NCBI GenBank assembly: GCA_031274285.1
Contig: JAISQJ010000096.1
Coordinates: forward strand, 1-33,034
Reading direction: 5' to 3'
DNA length: 33,034 nt
Source: Treponema sp.
GTDB taxonomy: Bacteria > Spirochaetota > Spirochaetia > Treponematales > Breznakiellaceae
The position numbers and the translations under genes are program-made. The notes beneath the pieces were generated by a model. It did no database searches. It saw only the letters and a list, made by a program, of their open reading frames with translations, and was not told where the DNA came from. Each line of letters begins with the position of its first letter. Within the stretch, counting starts at the first letter, position 1. Below are positions 23,519-31,379 of this stretch, in pieces.

Positions 23519-25417
23519 ATGTCAAATAACAAGACCCTTTTTTTTATCATCACGGTCATGGGCGTCCTTATCGGTATTTTGCTTGATATTTTCGGCCTCC
23601 TTTTCTTCGCCGTCTCTTCCCTTCCGCCCCAGGATCTCCTGATTCGGGGAGGATCCGCGGCCCTGGTCTACGTCATCCTCTACCTTATCATCCAGAGCCG
23701 GAATGCAGTTTTCTTTGATCCCCGGTACCTGGCAAGCCTGGAAGCGGGAAAGTCGGAGACCGCCAAGCAGGAGGAGGAGGAAGGCTACCGCGGGAGCCTG
23801 GAGAAAATCGGCTCCGTTCCCATCAGGATGATCGCCGTCCATACCCTGTTGCAGCTTGTCTTCCTTGGGACCCTGGTCTACGTCGGCGATTTCCTGGGCA
23901 TAGCCGGGCGAATCAAAACCCCCATATTCCTCTACATGCTCTCCCTGGGCATACTGGCCGGAACCTTCGTCTATGTCCTCACCGACAGCCTGGTGTCGCG
24001 GGCCCTCATCTCCGGGGGCTTTTTCCGCTACCCCAGGGAACTGCGGGAAGGCCGGCAGAGCCTCAAGCTCCTCATTATCCCCATGGCCGTGGCCCTCATC
24101 GCCCTTATCTTCGCCGCGCCGGTCATTATCCTGGAACTGAACCGCACCGGAGAAAACCTGCTGGAGATGAGCGGAAGCGGCTGGGCGCCCATCCTTATCA
24201 TGCTTGGCTGCTTCTTCGTCTTTGTTTTTATCCTGGCCTTTATCCTTAAAAAGAACGGCGCCGCGCTCTACGATTCGGTGATCCGCCAGTTGGAAAACCT
24301 TTCCTCCGAACAGAAGGACCTAAGCCGCCGTATCGGCATCTGCTCGGTGGACGAATTGGGAACCATCGCGGGGATGGTGAACAGCTTCTGCGAAAACATG
24401 CGCCGGGGCATCGCGGAGATCAAGAAGGGAGACGAGGAACTGGCCGGCGCCGCGGGGGCCCTCCAGGATAACGCTGCGGTCATGGCATCTTCCCTGGGGC
24501 AAATATCCGGCGCCGCCGAACAGGTCAGCGGCAAGACCGGGGATCAGCTGCGTTCCGTTTCAGCCTCCGCATCGGAGGTAGACCGAATCGCCAGGAACAT
24601 CGAGGTCCTGGAAGGCTCAATCAACACCCAGGCCGGCAGCATGGACGCCGCCTCCGCCGCGGTGGAAGAGATGCTGGGGAACATCGGCTCCATCAACGCC
24701 ATGACGGAAAAGATGGTAAGCCAGTTTAATATCCTGGAAAACGCCGCGCGGGACGGAGCCAGTATCCAGCGGGAGAGCGGCCAGCGGATCGGCGAGATCG
24801 TGGTCCAATCGGAATCCCTGCAGGGGGCCAATAAGATCATCTCCACCATTGCAGCCCAGACCAACCTGCTGGCCATGAACGCCGCCATCGAGGCGGCCCA
24901 TGCGGGGGATGCGGGCAGGGGCTTCGCCGTGGTGGCCGACGAGATCCGCAAGCTGGCGGAGAATTCCTCCAACGAATCCCGAAACATCGGCGCCGAACTC
25001 AAACAGATTGTGGAAACCATCGATCAGATCGTGAAGGGCGCCCACGCGTCGGAACAGGCCTTTGCCCAGGTGTCGGGCCAAATCTCCGATACCCAGGCCC
25101 TGGTGTCCCAGGTGGAAAACGCTATCCGGGAGCAGAGCGAAGGGGCGGACCAGGTAATGCAGTCCCTCAAGGTGATGAACGACACCACCGCGGAGGTCAA
25201 GACCGGGGCACGGGAGATGAGCGAAGGCAGCGAATCCCTGCTCCGGGAGGTTAACAGCCTCCAAAGCAGCGCCCAGGAAATATCATCCGGCATGGAGACC
25301 ATATCGGCGGAGATAGCCAAGATTTCGGAGGGAGCCCAGCGGATTTCCGTGCTGGCCCAGGGCAACCAGTCCTCCATCGGGCGCATATCGGCCATCGCCG
25401 GCGGTTTCAAAGTTTAG
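23519..25417 (+). CDS. Methyl-accepting chemotaxis protein with a six-helix membrane domain
   Basis: The product is 632 residues. Six membrane helices occupy about residues 1-240 (for example TLFFIITVMGVLIGILLDIF, RMIAVHTLLQLVFLGTLVYV, WAPILIMLGCFFVFVFILAF) with only short loops, so there is no periplasmic sensor domain. A HAMP-like linker follows. The C-terminal coiled coil contains the receptor hairpin tip, IISTIAAQTNLLAMNAAIEA then GRGFAVVADEIRKLAENS, which binds CheA/CheW. The loopless membrane part suggests sensing within or near the bilayer, or of the energy state. No che gene is adjacent. ACGAGG sits just before the ATG and a TATACT at 23480-23485 is a plausible -10, but I see no good -35. 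Confidence 0.92.
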   Translation: MSNNKTLFFIITVMGVLIGILLDIFGLLFFAVSSLPPQDLLIRGGSAALVYVILYLIIQSRNAVFFDPRYLASLEAGKSETAKQEEEEGYRGSLEKIGSVPIRMIAVHTLLQLVFLGTLVYVGDFLGIAGRIKTPIFLYMLSLGILAGTFVYVLTDSLVSRALISGGFFRYPRELREGRQSLKLLIIPMAVALIALIFAAPVIILELNRTGENLLEMSGSGWAPILIMLGCFFVFVFILAFILKKNGAALYDSVIRQLENLSSEQKDLSRRIGICSVDELGTIAGMVNSFCENMRRGIAEIKKGDEELAGAAGALQDNAAVMASSLGQISGAAEQVSGKTGDQLRSVSASASEVDRIARNIEVLEGSINTQAGSMDAASAAVEEMLGNIGSINAMTEKMVSQFNILENAARDGASIQRESGQRIGEIVVQSESLQGANKIISTIAAQTNLLAMNAAIEAAHAGDAGRGFAVVADEIRKLAENSSNESRNIGAELKQIVETIDQIVKGAHASEQAFAQVSGQISDTQALVSQVENAIREQSEGADQVMQSLKVMNDTTAEVKTGAREMSEGSESLLREVNSLQSSAQEISSGMETISAEIAKISEGAQRISVLAQGNQSSIGRISAIAGGFKV

Positions 25418-25467
25418 TCCAAGGGCGGGGTTCGTCATTGCGGGCCGCCCATGCGATGCGGCAGGTA

Positions 25468-26268
25468 CTAGCCGGCGCTGTAGCCCAGTTCACGGGAGGC
25501 CCGCAGGCCCAAGTCCTTCAGGTAGTCAATCACCTCCCCGCAACGGCTCCCGCCCATGCGGGTAACCGGGGCGGATATGCTGATAGCCGCGGCCACCTGG
25601 CCCTGGTAGTTCAGAATGGGCGCCGCAATACAGCGCACCCCCTCTTCACATTCCTCGTTATCGTAGGCGTAGCCCTGGTCCCGCACCTGGGCCAGCTCCT
25701 TCCGCAGGGCCTCCAGACTAACAATCGTGTGCTCCGTAAATTTGGGGAGCCCCCGCTTTTTTTCCAGGTCCTCAAGCTGCCGGTCCGAGTAATTAAGCAG
25801 GTGCAGCTTGCCCACCCCCGTGGCGTGCATGGGGGCAATGTGGCCAATCCGGTGCAGAGTCTGCAGCATCCGGCCGGGCCCCTCCTCGGTGGCAATGTAG
25901 ACCATCTGCATGTCCCGCTCCACACAGAGGGAGGAAGACTCGTTAAAAGCCGCGGCCGCCTGCTTAATGTACTTTGAAAGGGAGTGGACAAAGGGGTAAC
26001 TCTTTCCCGCCCGGGCTCCCAGCTCCACCAGCTTCAAGGTAAGGTAGTAGCAGCAGGTTTCCGGGTCCTGACCCACATAACCAAAATCAATGAAGGTATT
26101 AAGGAAACGCAGCAGGGTACTCTGGGGCATCCGCAGCTCCCTGGCCAGGTCCTGGAGCCGCGAAGGGGCGCCCGTATGGGTCATCCCCTCCAAAATCTGG
26201 AGAGCCTTCCGTAGGGACTGGTTTTTTTTAATCCCCTCGCTTACCTGTTTACCCTGTTTTCCCTGCAT
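25468..26268 (-). CDS. IclR-family transcriptional regulator
   Basis: The ATG at 26268 gives 266 residues; a TTG upstream at 26295 is not favoured because it lies in the promoter. The N-terminal winged helix-turn-helix reads SLRKALQILEGM, RLQDLARELRMPQSTLLRFLNTFIDFGYV. The IclR effector domain (about 85-255) carries the family GAT/TGVGKLHLL motif (MHATGVGKLHLL), CEEGVRCIAAPILNYQGQVAAAISISAP and the final helix. IclR proteins commonly control glyoxylate, allantoin or aromatic-acid pathways; the glyoxylate carboligase-like gene about 5 kb away is a possible target, by inference only. The promoter suggests leaderless translation. Confidence 0.9.
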   Translation of the reverse strand: MQGKQGKQVSEGIKKNQSLRKALQILEGMTHTGAPSRLQDLARELRMPQSTLLRFLNTFIDFGYVGQDPETCCYYLTLKLVELGARAGKSYPFVHSLSKYIKQAAAAFNESSSLCVERDMQMVYIATEEGPGRMLQTLHRIGHIAPMHATGVGKLHLLNYSDRQLEDLEKKRGLPKFTEHTIVSLEALRKELAQVRDQGYAYDNEECEEGVRCIAAPILNYQGQVAAAISISAPVTRMGGSRCGEVIDYLKDLGLRASRELGYSAG

Positions 26269-26274
26269 ACCACC

Positions 26275-26303
26275 ACTATACCGGCGTCCCGGCAAAAAGT
26301 AAA
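26275..26303 (-). promoter_or_regulatory. iclR promoter directly abutting the start codon
   Basis: TTTACT (26303-26298), 17-base spacer, TATAGT (26280-26275). Only six bases separate the -10 from the ATG at 26268, so transcription should begin at the start codon itself. Confidence 0.55.
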
Positions 26304-26573
26304 TGAATTACCGGCCCTTACGCCGCCGTCCCTCCGGCCCCCTCCCCCGCGAACCGGTGAGCGGGTTCTTTGCGCCGGGTCTGTCCTTTGGGCCGGGCGG
26401 GAAGCCTTGAATCTTCGGGAAAAAGGGCGCAGCCTGGGATCACCGCTGGTCTAGCCGTCCGGGGCATGGTGTCAGTCACCTTCTTGCAATGGACTTCTGT
26501 TATGTGAAAAACCGGCAATGCTCGATCAGGAGCGCGGCAAGTTTTGGATAGATAAAGCGTCACGGGGCAGGGA
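26304..26573. other. Intergenic stretch without a supported gene
   Basis: GC-rich DNA between iclR and the AT-rich scar. An 81-codon minus frame exists (26318-26563), but its composition (many Arg/Pro/Thr) and lack of any recognisable domain argue against a gene. It contains the imperfect palindrome GGTGTCAGTCACC at 26468-26480. Twelve bases of that motif also occur near 111-122 in the opposite orientation, so it may hold a dispersed repeat. Confidence 0.4.
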
Positions 26574-26783
26574 ATGAGAATGAAAATAACGCCATGGAAA
26601 AAATATCATTATATATTTTTTGGTGGATTTATAATCTCAATCGTGACAATGGCCGTTGTAGCGAATTTTGGGCATCCCAATATAAGCGTGATAGCCTTTG
26701 TTATAATTATTATTCAATCCAATAATTACAATCCCTTTATAGCTTCAATGGAAAGACCCGTTGACTCAGCGATGCGTTCATAA
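26574..26783 (+). CDS. Small membrane ORF, probably truncated
   Basis: The first ~48 residues contain two hydrophobic helices (YHYIFFGGFIISIVTMAVVA and SVIAFVIIIIQ) after a basic start, and a G-rich ribosome site (GGGGCAGGGA) precedes the ATG. The last ~20 residues are simply the antisense of the PDDEXK remnant's C-terminus. So this looks like the 5' stump of a membrane-protein gene interrupted near 26720. No family is recognised. It could also be a chance frame in AT-rich DNA. Confidence 0.3.
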   Translation: MRMKITPWKKYHYIFFGGFIISIVTMAVVANFGHPNISVIAFVIIIIQSNNYNPFIASMERPVDSAMRS

Positions 26784-27330
26784 GTATCTCCTAGCCTTTT
26801 AAGATTCTTGGCGATTTCTACTGTCTTTTTCATTTCGCCTTCCCTCATACCTTCCCTCATACCTTCCCTTAAGGCTCCTTCCAGACGAGATCTTTCATCC
26901 ATAAGTTGAAGTTCATACATCTCATAGGAGTGAAGAAGTTCAGGATCTTCGCGAATAATGTCTATTTTATTCTGAGCCTTTTGGATTACAGTGTCCATTG
27001 TTAAGACCTCCTTAACCAAGTCTAATGAACTATGATCGTCTAACCACACTAGCCATCTATGTAGTTGGTCATTAAAAATATCCTTAGTTTTTAATTCTCT
27101 AAATTTTGGCATTTCTATATAGTGGATTTCAAGTAAGTTTGTTAGCTGATAATCCTTGTTAGTATCTTCATAAAGGTGATAGCTGGTGCGAAAATCGTTT
27201 AATTTAATATAATTAAAATCTAATATATTTATTGTAATTACCCGGTGTAATTTAGAGAAGTCCTGTCCCTCTTTTATTCAATATATTCCTTGCTCCAGTA
27301 GTATAAGTTTCTTTTGTCCATGTTATATCG
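26726..27330 (-). pseudogene. PDDEXK-type (Rpn/PDDEXK_2) transposase-nuclease remnant, truncated and frameshifted
   Basis: The longest intact frame (26726-27112) ends with the family's C-terminal features, the acidic/basic REGMREGMREGEMKK run and LGDTYERIAESTGLSIEAI. Upstream codons in the same frame continue the homology with no start, through LLEIHYIEMPKF, DFRTSYHLYED and GQDFSKLHRVITINILDF, back to about 27280. There an in-frame stop appears, but the adjacent frame supplies the preceding family segment MDKRNLYYWSKEYIE (27321 to about 27280). This shows a frameshifting indel, probably a few bases lost. The N-terminal ~100 residues with the PD...ExK catalytic core are missing, where the sequence meets the rpiB 3' end. 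The protein is dead or at most a C-terminal fragment. Confidence 0.8.
26839..26869. repeat. 12-base tandem repeat, about 2.6 copies
   Basis: The unit CTTCCCTCATAC repeats with period 12 inside the PDDEXK remnant and encodes the MREG repeat on the minus strand. Such short in-frame expansions are usual in the C-termini of this family. Confidence 0.7.
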
Positions 27331-27333
27331 ATT

Positions 27334-27828
27334 TTAATAATATTTAGTAGTTTTGTTTTCAAGGGGAGGGGGTGCGAAATGCTCCTCCTCCAGCCTGTTA
27401 ATCTCCGCCACCTTGGCGGTGGAAAGGCCGTCCTTAAATTCCAGGTCCGCCCAGTCCGCCAGAATGGCCTTGGCCAGTTCCGCGCCAATCACCCGCTCCC
27501 CAAAACAGGCCACATTGCAGTTGTTACTCAGAATGGACCGGCGGGCGGAAAAAATATCGTGGCACACCGCGGCCCGGATCCCCTTAAATTTATTCGCCGA
27601 TATGCACATCCCTATCCCCGTGCCGCAGATCAGGACCCCCCGCTTCTGGTAGGCCCCCTCGATGATCCGGGTGCAGACCCTGGCGGCAATCAGGGGGTAG
27701 GCGGTCATGTCGTTCCCCCGGTCCACCCCCAGGTCTTCCACCTCCGCCCCCAGGTCCCGCAGGGTTTTTATCAAGACCCTTTTGAGATTGAACCCCGCCT
27801 CGTCGCAGCCTATCACCACATCCCGCAT
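27334..27828 (-). CDS. rpiB: RpiB/LacAB-family sugar-phosphate isomerase
   Basis: The 164-residue protein follows the ribose-5-phosphate isomerase B fold. It starts VVIGCDEAGFNLKRVL (the family GxDHAG region, here CDEAG with Glu replacing His). GVLICGTGIGMCISANKFKGIRAA is the phosphate-binding and catalytic-cysteine segment, and SNNCNVACFGERVIG is the conserved NVL.fG.R-like block. The DHAG-to-DEAG change is seen in subfamilies acting on other sugars, such as tetrulose-phosphate isomerases, so ribose-5-phosphate is not assured. The last ~15 residues (FAPPPLENKTTKYY) meet the transposase remnant and may not be original. It is divergent from the FAD oxidoreductase with a 69-base gap. Confidence 0.82.
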   Translation of the reverse strand: MRDVVIGCDEAGFNLKRVLIKTLRDLGAEVEDLGVDRGNDMTAYPLIAARVCTRIIEGAYQKRGVLICGTGIGMCISANKFKGIRAAVCHDIFSARRSILSNNCNVACFGERVIGAELAKAILADWADLEFKDGLSTAKVAEINRLEEEHFAPPPLENKTTKYY

Positions 27829-27897
27829 ACCGGTCCCTCCTATCCTCCCCCCATTCTACCTGCTATACTTTCCCAAAATATAGCCCAGGAGGCCCCC

Positions 27898-29289
27898 ATG
27901 TTTGACTATGTGGCGGTAAAAGAACAGCGGATCCCCGTAACCGCGGAGGCGGATATTGTGATTGCCGGAGGAGGACCCGCGGGGATCGGCGCGGCCATAG
28001 CCGCCGGCCGGGAGGGGGCCAGGACCATCCTCATTGAGCGGATGTTTTACCTGGGGGGCGCGCTGACCGGCGGTCTGGTGAGCAAGATCGCCATCTCCCA
28101 CCGGAACCGGGGAATCGCCGCGGAACTGCTGGAGCGGCTGGACCGGTACCAGGGAACCTCCTTTATCCAAAACCGTCCGGAGGTCCCCGTTGACCCGGAA
28201 CTGGCCAAGCTCATTCTGGACAGGATGGTCATAGACGAGGCGGGGACGGAGGTCCGTTTCGGCTCGGTTCTTTCCCAGGCGGCAGCCGAGGGCCGGGAAA
28301 TCAAGGCCCTCCTCGTCAGCAGCATCAACGGCCTCCAGGGGATCCGGGCAAAGTATTTCATCGACTGCACCGGCGACGGGCAGTTGAATTTTCTGGCCGG
28401 GGGCGCCTCCATGATCGGCAATGACGAAGGGGGTCCCGGCTCCGCACCCACCCTGATGTTCCGTATCGCCGGTGTGGATGTGGATAGATTCATCGATGCC
28501 CAGGAGAAAAACGAGGAGGAGTACCGGTCTGCCCGGACCCGCCACAGCCCAAAGGAGATGCGGGAACTCTACCAGGGGGACCGTTATGTTTTTTTTGCGG
28601 ACTACCTGCCCTTCCTCCAGCGGAGGCTGGAGGAAAACCCCGAAATGTTCAGCCCCTGGGAACAGAAGATCCTCCGCACCCGGGGACTCATCTTCCTGAA
28701 CCAGCCCCAGCGCGGGGTGCTGCTGGTCAACTCCACCCGGATTCTGGGCTTCCGGGGCGGCGACGTCTTGGAACTAAGCGGCGCCATGGCGGAAGGCCGC
28801 CGCCAGATCGAAACCATCTTCCGGTTTATGAAAACCTTTTTACCCGGTTTCGAACATGCAATCATCATGGATACGGGGAACCTGCTGGGCATCCGGGAAT
28901 CCCGCCGGGCGGCGGGGGATCAGGTGCTGCTGGAAACCGATATTTCAGGCGCCGCCCGCTTTGACGATGCGGTGGCCTCCAACGACGGCGGCATAGAGCT
29001 GCATTCCCCCACCGGGCCAGGCCTCAAGGGCAGCCGCCTGGGTAAAGGCGAATACTACCACATCCCCTACCGCTGCCTTGTCGCCAGGGATTTCGACAAC
29101 CTGTTTATCGCGGGCCGCTGTTTCAGCGCCGGCCACGCCGCGCTTTCCGCGGCCCGGAGCATCGGCAACTGCATCGCCCTGGGCCAGGCCGCCGGTTCCG
29201 CAGGGGCCCAACTGGTCAGGGACGGGAAAACCAATGTCCGGCACATCGATATACGAGCCCTCCAGGAAAAACTCGCCCCGGTTCTGTAG
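27898..29289 (+). CDS. FAD-dependent oxidoreductase (FAD_oxidored family)
   Basis: The ATG at 27898 has AGGAGG about five bases upstream and gives 463 residues. A long in-frame upstream extension is antisense to rpiB and is rejected. The FAD site is DIVIAGGGPAGIGAAIAAGREG (GGGPAG at 24-29) followed by the ERMFYLGGALTGGLV segment. FIDCTGDGQLNFLAG and the closing DFDNLFIAGRCFSAGHAALSAARSIGNCIALGQAAG complete the family pattern. There is no N-terminal targeting signal or fused iron-sulfur domain. Members reduce or oxidise small organic acids and are often found in sugar-acid gene clusters; the substrate is unknown. A TATACT at 27864-27869 is a possible -10. Confidence 0.85.
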   Translation: MFDYVAVKEQRIPVTAEADIVIAGGGPAGIGAAIAAGREGARTILIERMFYLGGALTGGLVSKIAISHRNRGIAAELLERLDRYQGTSFIQNRPEVPVDPELAKLILDRMVIDEAGTEVRFGSVLSQAAAEGREIKALLVSSINGLQGIRAKYFIDCTGDGQLNFLAGGASMIGNDEGGPGSAPTLMFRIAGVDVDRFIDAQEKNEEEYRSARTRHSPKEMRELYQGDRYVFFADYLPFLQRRLEENPEMFSPWEQKILRTRGLIFLNQPQRGVLLVNSTRILGFRGGDVLELSGAMAEGRRQIETIFRFMKTFLPGFEHAIIMDTGNLLGIRESRRAAGDQVLLETDISGAARFDDAVASNDGGIELHSPTGPGLKGSRLGKGEYYHIPYRCLVARDFDNLFIAGRCFSAGHAALSAARSIGNCIALGQAAGSAGAQLVRDGKTNVRHIDIRALQEKLAPVL

Positions 29290-29342
29290 TCCCTGTCCGC
29301 CGTAACGCGTGCGGAGGATACGCCGCCGCGTCAGCCGGGCTC

Positions 29343-30311
29343 CTATTTAAAAATAATCGCATTGGGCAGGAGCCGCTGGGCTTCGCCTTCGGAAGGGGTG
29401 TTGACCACTTTTCCCCGGTACACCATGGTTGCCGAGGAACCGCCGTCAAGGCCGATGGCGTTCACTGCGCCGTTGGCGTACAGAATGGTCTGCATATCCT
29501 TAAAAGTGGCCCCCAGGCTGCCGGGCCGGCGGCCGTCCACCACCGCCAGCAGTACCGCTCCGTTTTTAAGCTGCCCGATGGCGCTGCGCGGGGCCAGGCC
29601 CCCTGAAAAATCGGTCAGCTCCGTTTTCTCGCCGTTTACAATAAGGAGGGGCCCAAACTCAAAGGCCCAGCGGTACTGCAGGGCGGCAATCTCGTCATCG
29701 GTAAACAGGCCCACCACCATTTTATAGTCGCCGGTGAACCCGCCCATCACATGCCTTCCGTCCCGCAAAGAGCGGCTCACCAAAGAGCCGTCAACTATCG
29801 TATGCCCCCAGGGCGCGCCCCGCTGTTTTTCATCCGCATAACCCGATGCGTTTATTCCCCCCAGGGCCCGGTGCCCGGCCGTCATGCTTTCCAGCAGCAT
29901 CCCGCGGGGATCGCCGGAACAGACCAGTTCCACGCGCCGGGGATCTTCAATCTTGATGAGAAAGCCCCTAAAGTAATCCCCCTTAACGGGATCGAAGTAG
30001 ATACCCTCACCGCCGGAAATATCGACGGCTCCGGCATCGGTTTTCCTGTCCTGGGCCGGTTTATTCTTGTCCAGCACGGACCGGATATATTCCTCGGAAT
30101 AAAGGGCGGTGGCTAAGAACTTAAAACGGCTGGAGTAGAGGGCCGTATTGATCCACAGCAGCCTGAACGGTTCGTAGGGGCCGTAGAATAGGGCCGCCAG
30201 CACAGGGACCGCGGAGAGGAAAAGGATCGCGGGCAGGAAAAGAAACAGGAAAGGGGCGCGCGGTTTCCCGCGGCCCCCGGCAGCATTACTACAACGCTTC
30301 AATGACCGCAT
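29343..30311 (-). CDS. Exported phosphodiester glycosidase-type protein (NAGPA/DUF2233 domain)
   Basis: The product is 322 residues. One N-terminal hydrophobic segment (PFLFLFLPAILFLSAVPVLAALF, about 19-41) anchors or exports it. The NAGPA domain occupies about 95-320 with its usual landmarks: GGINASGYAD (the family's G-N-A/G-x-F position), VDGSLVSRSLRDGRHVMGGF, FGPLLIVNG, PRSAIGQLKNGAVLLAVVDGRRPGS and the C-terminal NAIGLDGGSSATMVYRGKVVN. Known members remove GlcNAc from phosphodiesters or act on cell-wall sugars outside the membrane, which fits export. Its start overlaps the LRR/PPC gene's 3' end by 23 bases, so the pair is probably one transcript. Confidence 0.82.
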   Translation of the reverse strand: MRSLKRCSNAAGGRGKPRAPFLFLFLPAILFLSAVPVLAALFYGPYEPFRLLWINTALYSSRFKFLATALYSEEYIRSVLDKNKPAQDRKTDAGAVDISGGEGIYFDPVKGDYFRGFLIKIEDPRRVELVCSGDPRGMLLESMTAGHRALGGINASGYADEKQRGAPWGHTIVDGSLVSRSLRDGRHVMGGFTGDYKMVVGLFTDDEIAALQYRWAFEFGPLLIVNGEKTELTDFSGGLAPRSAIGQLKNGAVLLAVVDGRRPGSLGATFKDMQTILYANGAVNAIGLDGGSSATMVYRGKVVNTPSEGEAQRLLPNAIIFK

Positions 30312-31194
30312 GCACTACGCAGCTTCCCTTTGAATAATAGTAATTCCATACTTTTAGGTACAACACCCCTTCCGCCGTAACGAGGTTGATTCTAGCATTG
30401 GTATCGGTCCCCGAATCATCGTCATCATCCACTTCGTTTCCGTTGATGTCGTAAATGGCCAGCACCGTATCAATGGACCCTTCGGTATAGACGGTGATAA
30501 TGGCGCCTCCTTCGGGGATCGTAAGGTAGTACCACTGCTCACTGCTGTTCTGGAACGATGCGGTTACAGGCGTTCCCGGCGTGATACGCAGGGCCTGGTG
30601 GACAGGTTCCGTGCCGTAACGCCAGGCATTAAAACCCCGGACAAAATTGTAGGTCCCCGCCCGCCTGCCGGCCCGGTCATAGGCCGCGGATAGGCCGTTG
30701 GGTATGGCCTCGCCGGCGATGTAGGTAATGTCGGCGGGCAGATTTACCACCGTCAGCTTATTGCATTCATAAAAGGCGTAAGCGCCGATAACCAGGATTC
30801 CCGCGGGGATATTGGCCCTCAGGAGATTGGAGCAGCGGTAAAATGCCCTGTCATCGATAACGATAAGGCCCGCCGGCAGGGTGACGCTGGCAAGGGCGTA
30901 GCACGATTCAAAGGCGCCCCGCCCAATCCTCCGCACCCCCTGGGGGATAGTTACCGAAACAAGCCCCGCGTGGCTAAAGCAGGATTCCCCGATTTCCGTT
31001 ATGCCAAGGTTTCCCGGAATAACCAGTTCCGTGGCCCTGCCCGTGTAGGCCGCCAGTTGGGTTCCCCGCAGCACAAAGTCCCCCCTGGTTACCAGGTTGA
31101 CATTCCCGCCGGTAAAATCCGTAACCTGCGAACTCTGCCCAAAGCTCACTGCCGCGGCGCCGCAGAACAGCAGGGTAAAAATAACGTTCCTCAT
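30289..31194 (-). CDS. Secreted BspA-type LRR protein with a C-terminal PPC-like domain
   Basis: The ATG at 31194 is chosen for GGAGG six bases upstream; a more distal start would add ten residues before the signal peptide. The product is 301 residues. The signal peptide is MRNVIFTLLFCGAAAVSFGQ. Leucine-rich repeats of the LRR_5/BspA type follow (ITEIGESCFSHAGLVSVTIP; VRRIGRGAFESCYALASVTLP; LIVIDDRAFYRCSNLLRANIP; ILVIGAYAFYECNKLTVVNLP), five or so units. The C-terminal part (WYYLTIPEGGAIITVYTEGSIDTVLAIYD, then DDDDDSGTDTNARINL) resembles a pre-peptidase C-terminal beta-sandwich with an acidic, possibly calcium-binding, loop. It is likely a cell-surface or periplasmic binding protein. Confidence 0.8.
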   Translation of the reverse strand: MRNVIFTLLFCGAAAVSFGQSSQVTDFTGGNVNLVTRGDFVLRGTQLAAYTGRATELVIPGNLGITEIGESCFSHAGLVSVTIPQGVRRIGRGAFESCYALASVTLPAGLIVIDDRAFYRCSNLLRANIPAGILVIGAYAFYECNKLTVVNLPADITYIAGEAIPNGLSAAYDRAGRRAGTYNFVRGFNAWRYGTEPVHQALRITPGTPVTASFQNSSEQWYYLTIPEGGAIITVYTEGSIDTVLAIYDINGNEVDDDDDSGTDTNARINLVTAEGVLYLKVWNYYYSKGSCVVHAVIEAL

Positions 31195-31295
31195 GTGATC
31201 CTCCAGGACTGTCCTCTGGGACATTGGACTTTCTTACGCGTAAGCACATAAAATACCATGGTCCACGGTCATGCGCCTATGCCCCGGCGCCTCCG

Positions 31296-31324
31296 TTGAC
31301 AGAAACGGGGCCCTGGTCTATAAT
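31296..31324 (+). promoter_or_regulatory. Fully consensus sigma-70 promoter of the gcl-like gene
   Basis: TTGACA (31296-31301), exactly 17 bases, TATAAT (31319-31324): twelve of twelve consensus positions. The predicted start is near 31331, leaving a leader of about 50 bases. Confidence 0.85.
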
Positions 31325-31337
31325 TGTTGAAATGATG

Positions 31338-31352
31338 TTCTAAATATTAGAA
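31338..31352. promoter_or_regulatory. Palindromic candidate operator in the gcl-like leader
   Basis: TTCTAA (31338-31343), ATA, TTAGAA (31347-31352): perfect 6-base arms lying a few bases downstream of the predicted transcription start. This is a position where a bound repressor would stop a promoter that is otherwise fully on. Confidence 0.5.
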
Positions 31353-31379
31353 ACACACTATCCCCCATAGAGGTTTACC

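Noticed and set aside
26318-26563. 81-codon minus-strand ORF beside iclR
   Set aside because: No domain or clear ribosome site, and unusual composition; more likely intergenic or repeat DNA than a gene.
26839-26869. Tandem 12-base repeat as a possible CRISPR or regulatory array
   Set aside because: It has no spacers, is only 2.6 units long, and is coding sequence for an MREG repeat in the PDDEXK remnant.
27379-27897. Long 5' extension of the FAD oxidoreductase reading frame
   Set aside because: It is antisense to rpiB and lacks family homology; the ATG at 27898 with AGGAGG upstream is the natural start.
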